Assembly (NCBI RefSeq): GCF_900176595.1
Contig: NZ_LT838813.1
Coordinates: 4,234,001 to 4,298,000, forward strand
Direction: 5' to 3'
Origin: Aquiflexum balticum DSM 16537
GTDB lineage: Bacteria; Bacteroidota; Bacteroidia; Cytophagales; Cyclobacteriaceae
Length of the DNA: 64,000 bases
Shown here: piece after piece, positions 54,615 through 63,929 of the stretch
Layout of the letters: the number at the start of each line of letters is the position of its first letter
How positions within the stretch are numbered: the first letter of the stretch is position 1
Notes under the pieces: model-generated
Database searches by the model: none
Seen by the model: only the letters and a program-made list of their open reading frames with translations
What the model was told of the DNA's origin: nothing
Position numbers and translations under genes: made by a program

Positions 54615-56180
54615 ATGTCAATAACTCAAGGAAAAAAACAATTAGGAAGAGAATATGTAATTGCCGACGAAGATTCTATCACCGCTGCGATGATTCGGGA
54701 AATGGAAGATCAGGTAAAGAGGATGTACGATGACAAAAAAATGCTCCGACAAGTCCATACCAAAATGCATGGATGCGTTAAAGCAGAATTTATAGTTGAA
54801 CCCAATTTGCCAAAGGATCTACACGTTGGAGTTTTCAGTGAAAACCGATCATATCATGCCTGGGTTCGTTTTTCGAATGGGAATACCAAGCCTCAGGCTG
54901 ATAAGAAAAAGGATATCAGAGGAATTGCCATTAAGCTCTTGGGGGTACCTGGCGAAAAACTGATCAATGATGAATTCAATGAACCCACACAGGATTTTTT
55001 GTTGATGAGCAGTGAAACTTTTTTTTCAAAAAACACCAAACAATTCAGTAAGACACTTAAGTCCCTTACTTCCAAAAATCCATTGGCCAAGCCTTTATAT
55101 TTCCTTAACCCGTTTCATTTGGGCATGTTTTTGCGCGTTAAAAAAAGTTTGATTCCTTGCTCCAATCCTTTGGAAATCCCCTATTGGAGTACACAACCTT
55201 ACCAATTTGGAAGTCCTGACAGGGCAGTGAAATATTTTCTTAAACCCTCAACTGAAAACAAAACTGTAGTATCCAATACCAAGGACTATGATTTCCTGAG
55301 GGTCAATTTGGCACAAACTTTAAACAATAATGAAGCCCTTTTTGATTTTTATATTCAGTTTCAGACCAATGCTGATACCATGCCGATAGAAGACCCTACA
55401 GTGGCCTGGACTTCACAGTTTATTAAAGTCGCAACGCTGAAAATTTTTCCACAATCCTTTGATCATCAGGATCAAATGGAGTTTGGAGAAAACCTTTCAT
55501 TCAATCCTTGGCATTCCTTACCCGTACACCGGCCATTGGGCAGCTTCAACAGGACAAGGAAAAAAGCCTATGAGGCACTCTCCAAGTTAAGACACCACAA
55601 AAATAAGTTACCGATGACAGAGCCCCTGGACTCTCCTGATTTTCTGGATTCGGTATTCAAAATACACCCCTCAAATACCATTGATCAAACTGTGCCGAAG
55701 AAAGGAATTATTCTGACTTCAGCAGAGGTGAAAATAGACTGTGACAAAAAAACTGCTTACGATTATATCATGAGCGTGAAGGAATTGCCTAATTGGCTGA
55801 CCAAAAAAGGGCCGATTTATGGCATCAAAAAGGTAACTGTAGAAGGTCAACATTATGACAGCGTAGGGGATAAAAGACTGATAGAAAGGGGAGATGATGC
55901 TACTTTGGTTGAGGAGCTGATTTCCTGTAATCCCTATGCCAACTATGCTTACCAGATTACTGATTTCAGTGATTTCTTCAGGCATCTCACAGTCAAAGGA
56001 TTTGGGAGGTTTTGGTTTGATACCTATAAGGACCAAACCAGGGTCCGTTGGGAATATTCATTCACATACAAAAATATTTTGGGACGGCTGTTCCTTGCTT
56101 TGTTTGTACCATTGGTATTGAAAAAATACCTTCAGAACGGCTTGAATAATGTCAAAACCAATATAGAAGACCCAGACTGA
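54615..56180 (+). CDS. Catalase-like heme protein fused to SRPBCC domain
   Basis: 521 residues. The N-terminal about 345 residues match the small catalase-related family: RQVHTKMHGCVKAEFIVEPNLP with the distal-type His48, YHAWVRFSNGN with the partner Asn, KDIRGIAIKLLGVPGE and TQDFLLMSSETFF. From about 365 a polyketide-cyclase/START-like SRPBCC domain follows (IILTSAEVKIDCDKKTAYDYIMSVKELPNWLTKKG to FARWEYSF-like RVRWEYSFTYKNILGRLF). Fusion of a heme oxygen-/peroxide-handling domain to a ligand-binding domain is unusual; a lipid-peroxide or fatty-acid substrate is possible but only inferred. Convergent with the Dyp-type peroxidase gene, stop codons 2 bases apart. Confidence 0.8.
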   Translation: MSITQGKKQLGREYVIADEDSITAAMIREMEDQVKRMYDDKKMLRQVHTKMHGCVKAEFIVEPNLPKDLHVGVFSENRSYHAWVRFSNGNTKPQADKKKDIRGIAIKLLGVPGEKLINDEFNEPTQDFLLMSSETFFSKNTKQFSKTLKSLTSKNPLAKPLYFLNPFHLGMFLRVKKSLIPCSNPLEIPYWSTQPYQFGSPDRAVKYFLKPSTENKTVVSNTKDYDFLRVNLAQTLNNNEALFDFYIQFQTNADTMPIEDPTVAWTSQFIKVATLKIFPQSFDHQDQMEFGENLSFNPWHSLPVHRPLGSFNRTRKKAYEALSKLRHHKNKLPMTEPLDSPDFLDSVFKIHPSNTIDQTVPKKGIILTSAEVKIDCDKKTAYDYIMSVKELPNWLTKKGPIYGIKKVTVEGQHYDSVGDKRLIERGDDATLVEELISCNPYANYAYQITDFSDFFRHLTVKGFGRFWFDTYKDQTRVRWEYSFTYKNILGRLFLALFVPLVLKKYLQNGLNNVKTNIEDPD

Positions 56181-56182
56181 AT

Positions 56183-57625
56183 TTAATCCAAAGTAGAAAG
56201 GTACCTGACAGCATTGATGGAAGGGAAAAAGAAATACGCCCCGCCCCGAACAGTTACAAATCGTTGAAGACCTTTTATGGTTTGGTTGACAGGGTTACCC
56301 TGAATGGTAAAATTCTGTTCCTCATCAAGTTCTGTTTTTTCTTTGGTCCCAATGATTGGGTCAGGATCATTGTACAGCTGTTTGACTTTCTTAGAGTTTC
56401 CCCAGGAATATTGTACAAATTCATATTGCCGGCTGATATCCACATTAAAGCAGGCAAATATTAGTCCCACTTCACCATTTGGTTTATGTGCTGTAGGAGA
56501 TCCTTCAATCGGATCACCGTACAGCCTCGCTCTCCTGATAATTCTATGCCTGTTGCTTAGAAGTATTGATTCTTTGATGCCCATATCCTCAAAGCTATCT
56601 CTGGGATTGGATCTTCTGAGGTGGGAACCATAAGGACATTTCAGGCCTTCCTGATCATTTTTGGCATAACCAAAATCATTGTCATCGCTCAATTCTCCCG
56701 GGTCGGCATCAGGATACTTAGTCACAGGAGCCCCGTTTTGCCATCTCCCCATCATTTTTGCTGCCAATTTGAGGCTTTCCAATTCATTGATACTACCATC
56801 ATGATTTTTGGTCTTTTCATTCATAAATTCCCAAAATGCTGCCACATCCTGTTCCAATTGACGCATGACGAGATAAGTCCCGTTCCTACCAATATCTTTT
56901 TTGCCGCTTCCGCCAGCATCCGTTGGCAAAAGATTCAGATCTCCTTGGTCGGATTGGATTAAAGGAGTGTCGGGAAATACCCCATAATTGTTTTTATAGC
57001 CCATAATAAACTCACCTGGCTCAACTATGTCATCTTTTGGGCCTGATCTGCCGGAGTCTTTGATGATTGGTTGAGAAATCCCGTCTCTAAATCCGAAATG
57101 TTCTTTGTTTTGAGGTAAAGTCAAACCATCAATTCTCAATATTTGCTCCAGTCCAGCCGACTCAAATTGGGATTCCATTTCGGCATAATATGCTTTCGCA
57201 ATATCATCTTGTGATCCAAATACAAGCAAACAAATATGTATGGGCTCATTATTGTATCCTCCCCATCTCCAATTTTCAGGTGCACTGGAGTCAAAATCCC
57301 CCAACAGTCTTGACCGGTGTTCAGTAGCCATTCCCTGTCTGAATTCTCTGGAAAAAGCTGCTATATTTCCCTCGTCCAATCCCAGAACATCAAGACCTTT
57401 ACTTGTAAAAGCAATGTTCAAACCTTTCTCAGGAAGATTTTCCTTATTGTGAATATGTACCGAATTGGTCAAACTTGGCCAAATAGTCCTCAACCAGTTT
57501 CTGGTTTTTTTTGGTTCGGTGATTTTAAGGTAATAAAACCTGGAAAAGGTAAATCGGGCGTATCCCCGGATCACATAACCTTGTATATCATCAAATTCCA
57601 GAATGGTATCCATATCGTTTTTCAT
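56183..57625 (-). CDS. Dyp-type peroxidase
   Basis: 480 residues of the dye-decolorising peroxidase family. The distal-side motif GFRDGISQP at 178-186 (Asp181 is the acid-base residue) and the CPYGSHLRRSNPRD block with the proximal histidine are clear, as is FACFNVDISRQYEFVQYSWGN near the end. No Tat signal, so probably cytoplasmic or encapsulated. The start overlaps the stop of the upstream gene by 4 bases (ATGA), so the two are translationally coupled. It would oxidise bulky substrates with hydrogen peroxide; the natural substrate is unknown. The catalase-like fusion gene converges on it, forming a peroxide-handling cluster. Confidence 0.88.
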   Translation of the reverse strand: MKNDMDTILEFDDIQGYVIRGYARFTFSRFYYLKITEPKKTRNWLRTIWPSLTNSVHIHNKENLPEKGLNIAFTSKGLDVLGLDEGNIAAFSREFRQGMATEHRSRLLGDFDSSAPENWRWGGYNNEPIHICLLVFGSQDDIAKAYYAEMESQFESAGLEQILRIDGLTLPQNKEHFGFRDGISQPIIKDSGRSGPKDDIVEPGEFIMGYKNNYGVFPDTPLIQSDQGDLNLLPTDAGGSGKKDIGRNGTYLVMRQLEQDVAAFWEFMNEKTKNHDGSINELESLKLAAKMMGRWQNGAPVTKYPDADPGELSDDNDFGYAKNDQEGLKCPYGSHLRRSNPRDSFEDMGIKESILLSNRHRIIRRARLYGDPIEGSPTAHKPNGEVGLIFACFNVDISRQYEFVQYSWGNSKKVKQLYNDPDPIIGTKEKTELDEEQNFTIQGNPVNQTIKGLQRFVTVRGGAYFFFPSINAVRYLSTLD

Positions 57626-58881
57626 AAAAGTTGAAGAAATTTAGCAGCTTGTTTTTCGGAAAGATCTTTCATCAAAAGCGTTCTGATTTTGGTATTGTTG
57701 TTGATATTTTTGATCGAGAGCTGAGGATAGGCACTGTACCATACATCCGTTGGCAATTGGGAATGTCGACTCCAGGCAAGAAAATGCTCCTCGTCATAAG
57801 CCCCTCCGGTCAATAGAAACTTTGTTTTTGGAAAAACCTTGGTATTCGAAAAAATACCGGTCAAGCCCCAACCGCTTTTGTCTATAAAATCGCCGAGGTA
57901 CTGCTGCCAACTTCCATCAAAATTACTGAAAAACAAAACCCTTTTATTGTCATCGAAAAGCACCCATCGGGCAAAATGAATGCTCGGTATCCCCATCAAT
58001 TTCCCTTTGACAAAAAAGAATCTGATCAGGCCATTGGCCAACATAAACATGCCATTGATGGTAATCAGTCTTACTATTCCGGGCTTCATTTCCACCAATT
58101 GAGTGAATTGGTTTTGATTGTAAATATCTTCATAAGTCTCTAGGGTGCTGAGTGCCTGATTGTCCAATTGACTTCTTTTCATAGTAAACACTTCATCCTT
58201 TCTTTCATAAAAAAACTGCACCATCAATATCCATAGTATCAGCAAAGGGGACAAGACAAGCAAAATCAAACCTATCAGGGCCATGCCAAACCAGTTGATT
58301 TTTGGCATTTTTACAGGTGTCTTCAAAAATTCAAAGTCATTTTCGGACATTATTTTGGTGCGGAGTTTTTCATGGATTTCTTTCGCAGGTCCTCTTTTCA
58401 ACGATAAAAAGTCAAGATAATCCCTTAGGTAATTCCGAAGGCGGCTTTCGTCCCTGATTTGTTGCAGACTTCTTCCCGGGGCTCCGATATAAACTGAAGT
58501 GTTTTTGATGGTATGTCGATTGAAAAAAGCAATCCTGCTTTCTTCTGTCCTTTTATTTTCCAATGGGTAATCCTCACAATAACAGTAAATCCCATCTATC
58601 ATAGCAGAAGAAACCGTGGATAGGTTTTTGAAAAGTTCAGCTTGGGTACCGTCATAATCCACCACAAAGCAAAGTTTGGGAATAGCAGAAGTAGGAGTGG
58701 GGAATCCGGGAATTTCCCTATCTATAATTACCCATCTGGCAAAGTGAATGGAATTGAAGGCTTCAAAATCAGGTTTTACGCCCTTAAGCAACTCGATTCG
58801 GATCGATCGAAGATGGTCAGAAAGGATATCGCATTTTTTATCAAGGATCGGTACTATGGTGATGAGTTGATTTTGTGCCAT
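57622..58881 (-). CDS. Membrane protein with internal duplication, coupled to Dyp peroxidase
   Basis: 419 residues, no family recognised with confidence. It has an internal duplication: SIHFARWVIIDREIPGF...LCFVVDYDGTQAELF (44-86) and SIHFARWVLFDDNKRVLFFSNFDGSWQQYLGDF (300-332). These are ferredoxin-like betas with I-H-F-A-R-W and a D-G strand, resembling Dyp/chlorite-dismutase-type folds, but without obvious heme ligands. Between them is a membrane hairpin or long helix (about 196-224). The stop codon overlaps the peroxidase ATG by 4 bases; it is probably a membrane partner or a degenerate heme-fold protein of the peroxidase. Function is unknown. Confidence 0.6.
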   Translation of the reverse strand: MAQNQLITIVPILDKKCDILSDHLRSIRIELLKGVKPDFEAFNSIHFARWVIIDREIPGFPTPTSAIPKLCFVVDYDGTQAELFKNLSTVSSAMIDGIYCYCEDYPLENKRTEESRIAFFNRHTIKNTSVYIGAPGRSLQQIRDESRLRNYLRDYLDFLSLKRGPAKEIHEKLRTKIMSENDFEFLKTPVKMPKINWFGMALIGLILLVLSPLLILWILMVQFFYERKDEVFTMKRSQLDNQALSTLETYEDIYNQNQFTQLVEMKPGIVRLITINGMFMLANGLIRFFFVKGKLMGIPSIHFARWVLFDDNKRVLFFSNFDGSWQQYLGDFIDKSGWGLTGIFSNTKVFPKTKFLLTGGAYDEEHFLAWSRHSQLPTDVWYSAYPQLSIKNINNNTKIRTLLMKDLSEKQAAKFLQLL

Positions 58882-59224
58882 AAAATGTGATTTGATCTAA
58901 CTTGGTTTTTCGAAGAATTTTAAACCGCCTTTTATTGCCAGGTTTTCTAAAGTCATGGATTGCAGATTAAATATCAGTGAATAACAAAAATATCAAAACA
59001 ATATACTGTTTATTTACCTGAAATTCCAATTAACATTCGGGATTTATCGAATAAATCTGAAATAAAATTGAGAGGAATGAAGGATGAATGATCTCTTGAC
59101 CATAGGTCAAATTTTGAGTAGTCAAATACTTAATTTTCCAATTTTGAAATTTTGAAATTTTTGAATTTTTAATATTGAATAATGAACACTGAATTTCGAA
59201 AAATGAAGTCGACTAATTCCAATC
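58882..59224. other. Intergenic, AT-rich with simple repeats
   Basis: No gene seen. About 59130-59200 is a run of short ATTTTGAAATTTT-type repeats (ttttgaaattttgaaattt), then AATGAACACTGAATTTCG. It looks like slipped or decayed sequence upstream of the cluster. Confidence 0.5.
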
Positions 59225-60691
59225 TTAAAACGGATAAACGTTCAAATCAATCCCCCAAAGCAAAGGAAGGATAAATAAGGTGAAAAATGTAATCAAAATT
59301 ATAGAAAAAATATTCATCCAAAGGCCTGCCTTGAACATATCAGGAATGGTCAGGTAACCGGAACCAAAAACCACCGCGTTAGGTGGAGTGGCCACAGGAA
59401 GCATAAAGGCGCAGCTTGCCGCCATCGTGGCACCTACCATCAATCCATACGGATGGACACCCATAGCGTAAGAGACGGCAGCTAAAATTGGCAGCAGCAT
59501 GGAAGCCGTGGCTACATTGGATGTTATTTCGGTCAAAAAATTGACAGCTGTAATTACAATCAACAAGAACAGCCCAAATGCAATAAAATCGAGGAAAACA
59601 AACTGATTGCCGATCCAAGAAGCCAAACCTGTTTCTTTAAATCCTTCAGCCAATGATAATCCACCACCAAAAAGCAATAAAATTCCCCAAGGAATTCTCT
59701 CGGCCGTTTTCCAATCTAATAGTTTAGTTTTACGATCGGAGGAGGGGATAACAAATAAAACCAAAACCCCTGCAATGGCAATCATGGTATCATCCAAAGC
59801 CGGAATAAAATCCTGTAAAACAAAAGAACGCAGGATCCAGGACAAAGAAACCAAACCAAAAACCCAGGCAACCCTTTTTTCTTCTACAGTGATAGGACCC
59901 AATAGCCTGAGTTGGGCATGGATTTCCTCTTTACCACCATGGATGGCAAAATCCTTTTCGAAAGGGTAGGCAAATTTCACTAGGTACACCCAACAAATAG
60001 CCAATAATATAATGGAGATCGGAAGACCAAAAAGCATCCATTGGGAAAAAGTAATCTCATATTGATACATTTCCTTGATGACTCCGGCGAGAATGATATT
60101 GGTGGGAGTTCCTATCAAAGTGGCCACGCCGCCAATAGAGGCGCTATAGGCAATGCCCAACATCAACGCTTTTCCGATTTTATTGGGAGATCTTTCATGG
60201 GGATTTTCAGGTGAACTCAATTGAGTCACAACAGCTATTGCAATTGGTAGCATCATCAGGGAAGTGGCAGTATTGGATATCCACATAGACAAAAAAGCCG
60301 TCGCCACCATAAATCCCAGGATAATCCTTTGAATATTGGTTCCGATAAAGGCGATAATGGTCAGAGCAATCCGTTTATGAAGGTTCCATTTCTCAATGGC
60401 CATAGCAATCATAAATCCGCCCATATACAGCAAGACCATGGGATGGGAATAGGACGTTGCCGTATTGGCCATAGACAAAACTCCAAGTGTGGGAAGCAGC
60501 ACCAAAGGCAACAGGGAAGTCGCAGCAATCGGAATCGCTTCAGTAATCCACCAAACCGCAATCCAGGTTGTTACCGCCAACATGGCCAAGGCTTCGGGCG
60601 ACATATCCTTGGGCTGTAACAAAAACAAAATTCCCAGAAACAAAATAGGCCCCAGAAATAAGCCAATTTTAGCGGTATTGGTTTGGTTCAT
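59225..60691 (-). CDS. DASS-family sodium-coupled anion (dicarboxylate/sulfate) transporter
   Basis: 488 residues, about 12 membrane segments. Family motifs: ITEAIPIAATSLLPLVLLP near the start, SNTATSLMMLPIA (first SNT motif), IGGVATLIGTPTNIILAG, and the second SNT-type block EITSNVATASMLLPIL. It belongs to the SLC13/DASS transporters, which bring in dicarboxylates or sulfate with sodium. The substrate cannot be told apart from sequence alone. Monocistronic; neighbours give no clue. Confidence 0.9.
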   Translation of the reverse strand: MNQTNTAKIGLFLGPILFLGILFLLQPKDMSPEALAMLAVTTWIAVWWITEAIPIAATSLLPLVLLPTLGVLSMANTATSYSHPMVLLYMGGFMIAMAIEKWNLHKRIALTIIAFIGTNIQRIILGFMVATAFLSMWISNTATSLMMLPIAIAVVTQLSSPENPHERSPNKIGKALMLGIAYSASIGGVATLIGTPTNIILAGVIKEMYQYEITFSQWMLFGLPISIILLAICWVYLVKFAYPFEKDFAIHGGKEEIHAQLRLLGPITVEEKRVAWVFGLVSLSWILRSFVLQDFIPALDDTMIAIAGVLVLFVIPSSDRKTKLLDWKTAERIPWGILLLFGGGLSLAEGFKETGLASWIGNQFVFLDFIAFGLFLLIVITAVNFLTEITSNVATASMLLPILAAVSYAMGVHPYGLMVGATMAASCAFMLPVATPPNAVVFGSGYLTIPDMFKAGLWMNIFSIILITFFTLFILPLLWGIDLNVYPF

Positions 60692-61193
60692 AGATTTCCA
60701 AATAGAAAGCTAAGCTTACCAAAAAAAATAGGATTTACAAATTTGAATGGGTTAGGGAGTTGATGGTTGATTTATTTGGTGATATGGGTTATGTGGGAAT
60801 GTTTTTCTTTTTATTTAACATAATGTAAATTATATAACATTAAAATTACATTTACAATAATCCAGAATCAGACTAATAGTAAAGTTATACTATACAACGA
60901 TCCCGCCGCTATGTGTAGATTGTATCTACACCTTACTATTTTTGGAATTTGTAATTCCACTCACTCCGGAGGTCAGCCCATGGGTCTTAATGGGTTGAGG
61001 AATTGACTAGTGGAAAGAGCTAAAAATCTGAGCCAAGATGGCTAGGTGAATGTTCCATACACTTCTTTCGACCAAAGTAATTTTATTTCAGGAACAGCTG
61101 TAAAATTTAAGGGAGCAAACTGATCTCCAATAATTCCAGAATCCCAATCACTGGAAAAGGAAAAAATGGGCCGATTTTTTCAGCCCCTTTTGA
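60692..61193. other. Intergenic with two same-loop hairpins
   Basis: No gene seen. Two perfect hairpins with the same TGT loop lie close together: GTGTAGAT-TGT-ATCTACAC (60913-60931) and GGAATT-TGT-AATTCC (60944-60958). They look like a solo REP-type element as used by Y1 transposases; the family differs from that at 9738-10215. Confidence 0.6.
60913..60958. repeat. REP-like double hairpin
   Basis: Two perfect stems of 8 and 6 bp, both with loop TGT, separated by 12 bases. No nearby transposase gene. Confidence 0.55.
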
Positions 61194-62300
61194 TCAATTT
61201 GTTTTTTCCAGCTTTAATTTGGGATAATCTGTGTACCCTTTTTCACAGGGTGTATAGAAAGTACTTTGATCCCAATCCTGTAGCGGGGCATCCTGGGCAA
61301 ATCTTTCTACTAGATCCGGGTTGGACACATACGGTTTGCCAAAAGCAACCGCATCAGCCAATCCTTCCAGTATATAACGGTTTCCTTTTTCCTGGTCAAA
61401 ATCCCCATTTATTATCAAGGTGCCTTTGTAAATAGGCCTATATCGCTTTGCGATTTCGGTTACAGCAAAAGGCAACTCAGAAACATCCGAAAATGGCTCT
61501 GACAAATGAAGATAGGCAAGATTATATTCATTGAGCTTTTCGATGATATAATCGAAAGTTGGAATACTTTCTTCATCCATAGTCATTCCAAAAACTCCAT
61601 GTAAAGAAGGGTTTAACCTTACACCAATTCTGTTTTCGGGCATGACTTCTTTAAGTGCATCGATAATATCAAAAAGGATCCTGGCCCTGTTTTCAATACT
61701 TCCTCCGTAGCCATCGGTTCTCACATTGGAGGTACGGCTGAAAAACTGATGTAGCAAGTATCCATTAGAGGCATGAATCTCGATTCCGTCAAAACCTGCT
61801 TCCATGGCATTTTTTCCCGCCATTTTAAAGTCCATAATGGTATCCTGTATTTCCTCCAATGACATTTCTTTAGGGGTAACTGTCTCCTTAAAACCTTTTG
61901 GAGTAAAAGACTTAGCGAGCGGGTTGATGGCTGAAGGAGCTAAAGGGAGTTCCCCATTGTGAAAATCAGGATGAGAAATCCTGCCTACATGCCAGATTTG
62001 GATAAATACCTTACCTCCCCTTTCATGTACAGCTTCGGTCACTTTTTTCCAACCATCAATTTGGGCTTGAGAATAAATACCCGGTGTATTGATGTATCCT
62101 ACTGCCTTCTTGGAAATCTGAGATCCCTCTGTAATAATAAGGCCAGCGGAAGCCCGCTGTCTGTAATACTTGGCATGAAGGTCTGTAGGTGCATTTTCCG
62201 GATTATCTGATCTACTTCTTGTCATTGGGGCCATTACAACCCTGTTATTCAATTCAATGTCCCCGAGGTTTAATTTTTCTAAAAGTGGTTTGTTATTCAT
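61194..62300 (-). CDS. Old Yellow Enzyme family (alkene reductase)
   Basis: 368 residues from the ATG at 62298-62300 (MNNKPLLEKLNLGDIELNNRVVMAPMTRSRS); a longer frame adds 22 residues without similarity, so it is not chosen. FMN-binding and active-site blocks: NRVVMAPMTRSR, GGKVFIQIWHVGRISHPDF, the substrate-binding pair in GFDGIEIHASNGYLLHQF (His and Asn), TDGYGGSIENRARI, and VAFGKPYVSNPDLVERF. It reduces activated C=C bonds, for example in N-ethylmaleimide or nitroalkenes, with NADPH. Closest to the NemA/XenB type. Monocistronic. Confidence 0.92.
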   Translation of the reverse strand: MNNKPLLEKLNLGDIELNNRVVMAPMTRSRSDNPENAPTDLHAKYYRQRASAGLIITEGSQISKKAVGYINTPGIYSQAQIDGWKKVTEAVHERGGKVFIQIWHVGRISHPDFHNGELPLAPSAINPLAKSFTPKGFKETVTPKEMSLEEIQDTIMDFKMAGKNAMEAGFDGIEIHASNGYLLHQFFSRTSNVRTDGYGGSIENRARILFDIIDALKEVMPENRIGVRLNPSLHGVFGMTMDEESIPTFDYIIEKLNEYNLAYLHLSEPFSDVSELPFAVTEIAKRYRPIYKGTLIINGDFDQEKGNRYILEGLADAVAFGKPYVSNPDLVERFAQDAPLQDWDQSTFYTPCEKGYTDYPKLKLEKTN

Positions 62301-62543
62301 ATTGGAATTTGGTTTGTCTTCAAAATTATATGTATATACAACAATCCCTTCCTGCAAATCGTTCACGAAAAATTAAGTTAATTATTTATGCCTTTTGAAT
62401 ACTTATTTCATTCCCATTTTCAGACCATACAGAAAAGAAATCTTAAAAATTAGGCATAAACTATCCCTTCAACTGATTTTGCGCCTTTGGAATTTTTGAC
62501 CTAAAGAGCTTCTGCAAGAATTTAAAGTTATTGAGGAGGATTG

Positions 62544-63929
62544 TCAAACCAACTTCATCTCCACCGGATCCCAAAGAATCTGTCTTCCCTGTTCGATACT
62601 CAAGTTGCAGGCCAAGGACGGTGCTGCTGCCCTTAAGCCAAAGGAAGCATCTTCCAATACTTGGTTGTTATTCCGTACGGCGTTAAAGAAAACCACCATA
62701 TGATCCATACGGTCATCGTAGCCAATCGGTGCACTGTAAACCTTCTGTCGGCCAATATGATAGCCGCTTTGCTCTGATCCATAGGTTTGCTTGTACCACT
62801 TCTGGAATTCGGTTTTTTGGGCTTTTGAGAAGCTTTCAAATGCATCGTAACCACCAAATCCAGGTGCTTTGCCGCGCTTGACCGTAGAAACCTTGAATTC
62901 ATGCCAACCAATATCAATCACGCCTTCCGTGCCAAACATCTTCATACCGAATCCACCTTTTCCTTCCCCATCAGCCAAATTTGCCCGGGTATAGAGCTGA
63001 AAGGATTTATGTTTTTCGGAAGCGGGATAATCCATCAATGCATTTACGATATCGTAGGCTTCACGACCATCTTGCCAATATTTCAAGTCCCCAAGGCTGA
63101 AAATCCTGGTGGGGCCTTGTGATTCTGTAATGGTATGAATGCCTGTCAATAGGTGTACTATCAAATCCCCGGCAGCCCCTGTTCCGTAGTCCTTATAGTT
63201 TCTCCACCTGAAAAACCGTGTCGCATCGAATGGCACCTTTGGCGTATCTCCTAAAAATGTGTCAAAATCCACAGTTTCCGGTGAAGCATCAAGAGGTATT
63301 GAATAATTCCATGCCCCGCGGAAATCAGTTCGGTCACAGTAAGCTTGAATATAAGTCAATTCACCAATCATCCCGCTTTCCAAAACCTTTTTTGCTTCCA
63401 AAATCGCTAATGCACTCGCCCTTTGGCTACCAACCTGAAACACCTTTTTGGATTCCTTTTGGGCATCAATGATCGCTTTTCCCTCTTCAATCTTATGGAC
63501 CATAGGTTTCTCACAGTAAACATGTTTGCCTGCATTGAGGGCATCTATGGAAATCCGCTGATGCCAATGGTCCGGTGTGCAAATCAATACTGCATCTATA
63601 TCTTCACGATCAAGCACTTCCCGGTAGTCCCTTGTGGTGAACATATCCTTTCCCCATTTTTCTTTGGCAAATTCGAGGCGTCCTGTATAAAGGTCACAAA
63701 CCGCAGCCAGCTCAACTCCGACTATTTTCAGAGCAGCTTCCGCATCATAATGCCCAATGATTCCAGCACCAATCAAACCGATCCTGATACGATCATTGGC
63801 ACTTGGTTTGATTTCGCTTCTTAGTATGTTTAAGTCCTCATCAGCTCCTGCTTCAAGTACTCCTCCAAAGCCTGCCAATGCTAATGAGCCACCGACTTTT
63901 TTTAAAAACTGTCTGCGTTGATTTTTCAT
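62544..63929 (-). CDS. Gfo/Idh/MocA family oxidoreductase, Tat-exported
   Basis: 461 residues. It begins with a signal of Tat type (NQRRQFLKKVGGSLALAGFGG), as usual for this family in Bacteroidota. The NAD(P) Rossmann domain has IRIGLIGAGIIGHYDAEAAL and VCDLYTGRLEFA; YCEKPMVHKIEEGKAI is the conserved E-K-P motif of the family. The C-terminal part (DTFLGDTPKVPFDATRFFRWRNYKDYGTGAAGDLIVHLLTG) matches the group of exported Gfo/Idh proteins with the conserved R-W-R and H-x-x-T. Probable role: oxidation or reduction of a sugar or inositol-like substrate in the periplasm; substrate not predicted. Confidence 0.9.
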   Translation of the reverse strand: MKNQRRQFLKKVGGSLALAGFGGVLEAGADEDLNILRSEIKPSANDRIRIGLIGAGIIGHYDAEAALKIVGVELAAVCDLYTGRLEFAKEKWGKDMFTTRDYREVLDREDIDAVLICTPDHWHQRISIDALNAGKHVYCEKPMVHKIEEGKAIIDAQKESKKVFQVGSQRASALAILEAKKVLESGMIGELTYIQAYCDRTDFRGAWNYSIPLDASPETVDFDTFLGDTPKVPFDATRFFRWRNYKDYGTGAAGDLIVHLLTGIHTITESQGPTRIFSLGDLKYWQDGREAYDIVNALMDYPASEKHKSFQLYTRANLADGEGKGGFGMKMFGTEGVIDIGWHEFKVSTVKRGKAPGFGGYDAFESFSKAQKTEFQKWYKQTYGSEQSGYHIGRQKVYSAPIGYDDRMDHMVVFFNAVRNNNQVLEDASFGLRAAAPSLACNLSIEQGRQILWDPVEMKLV

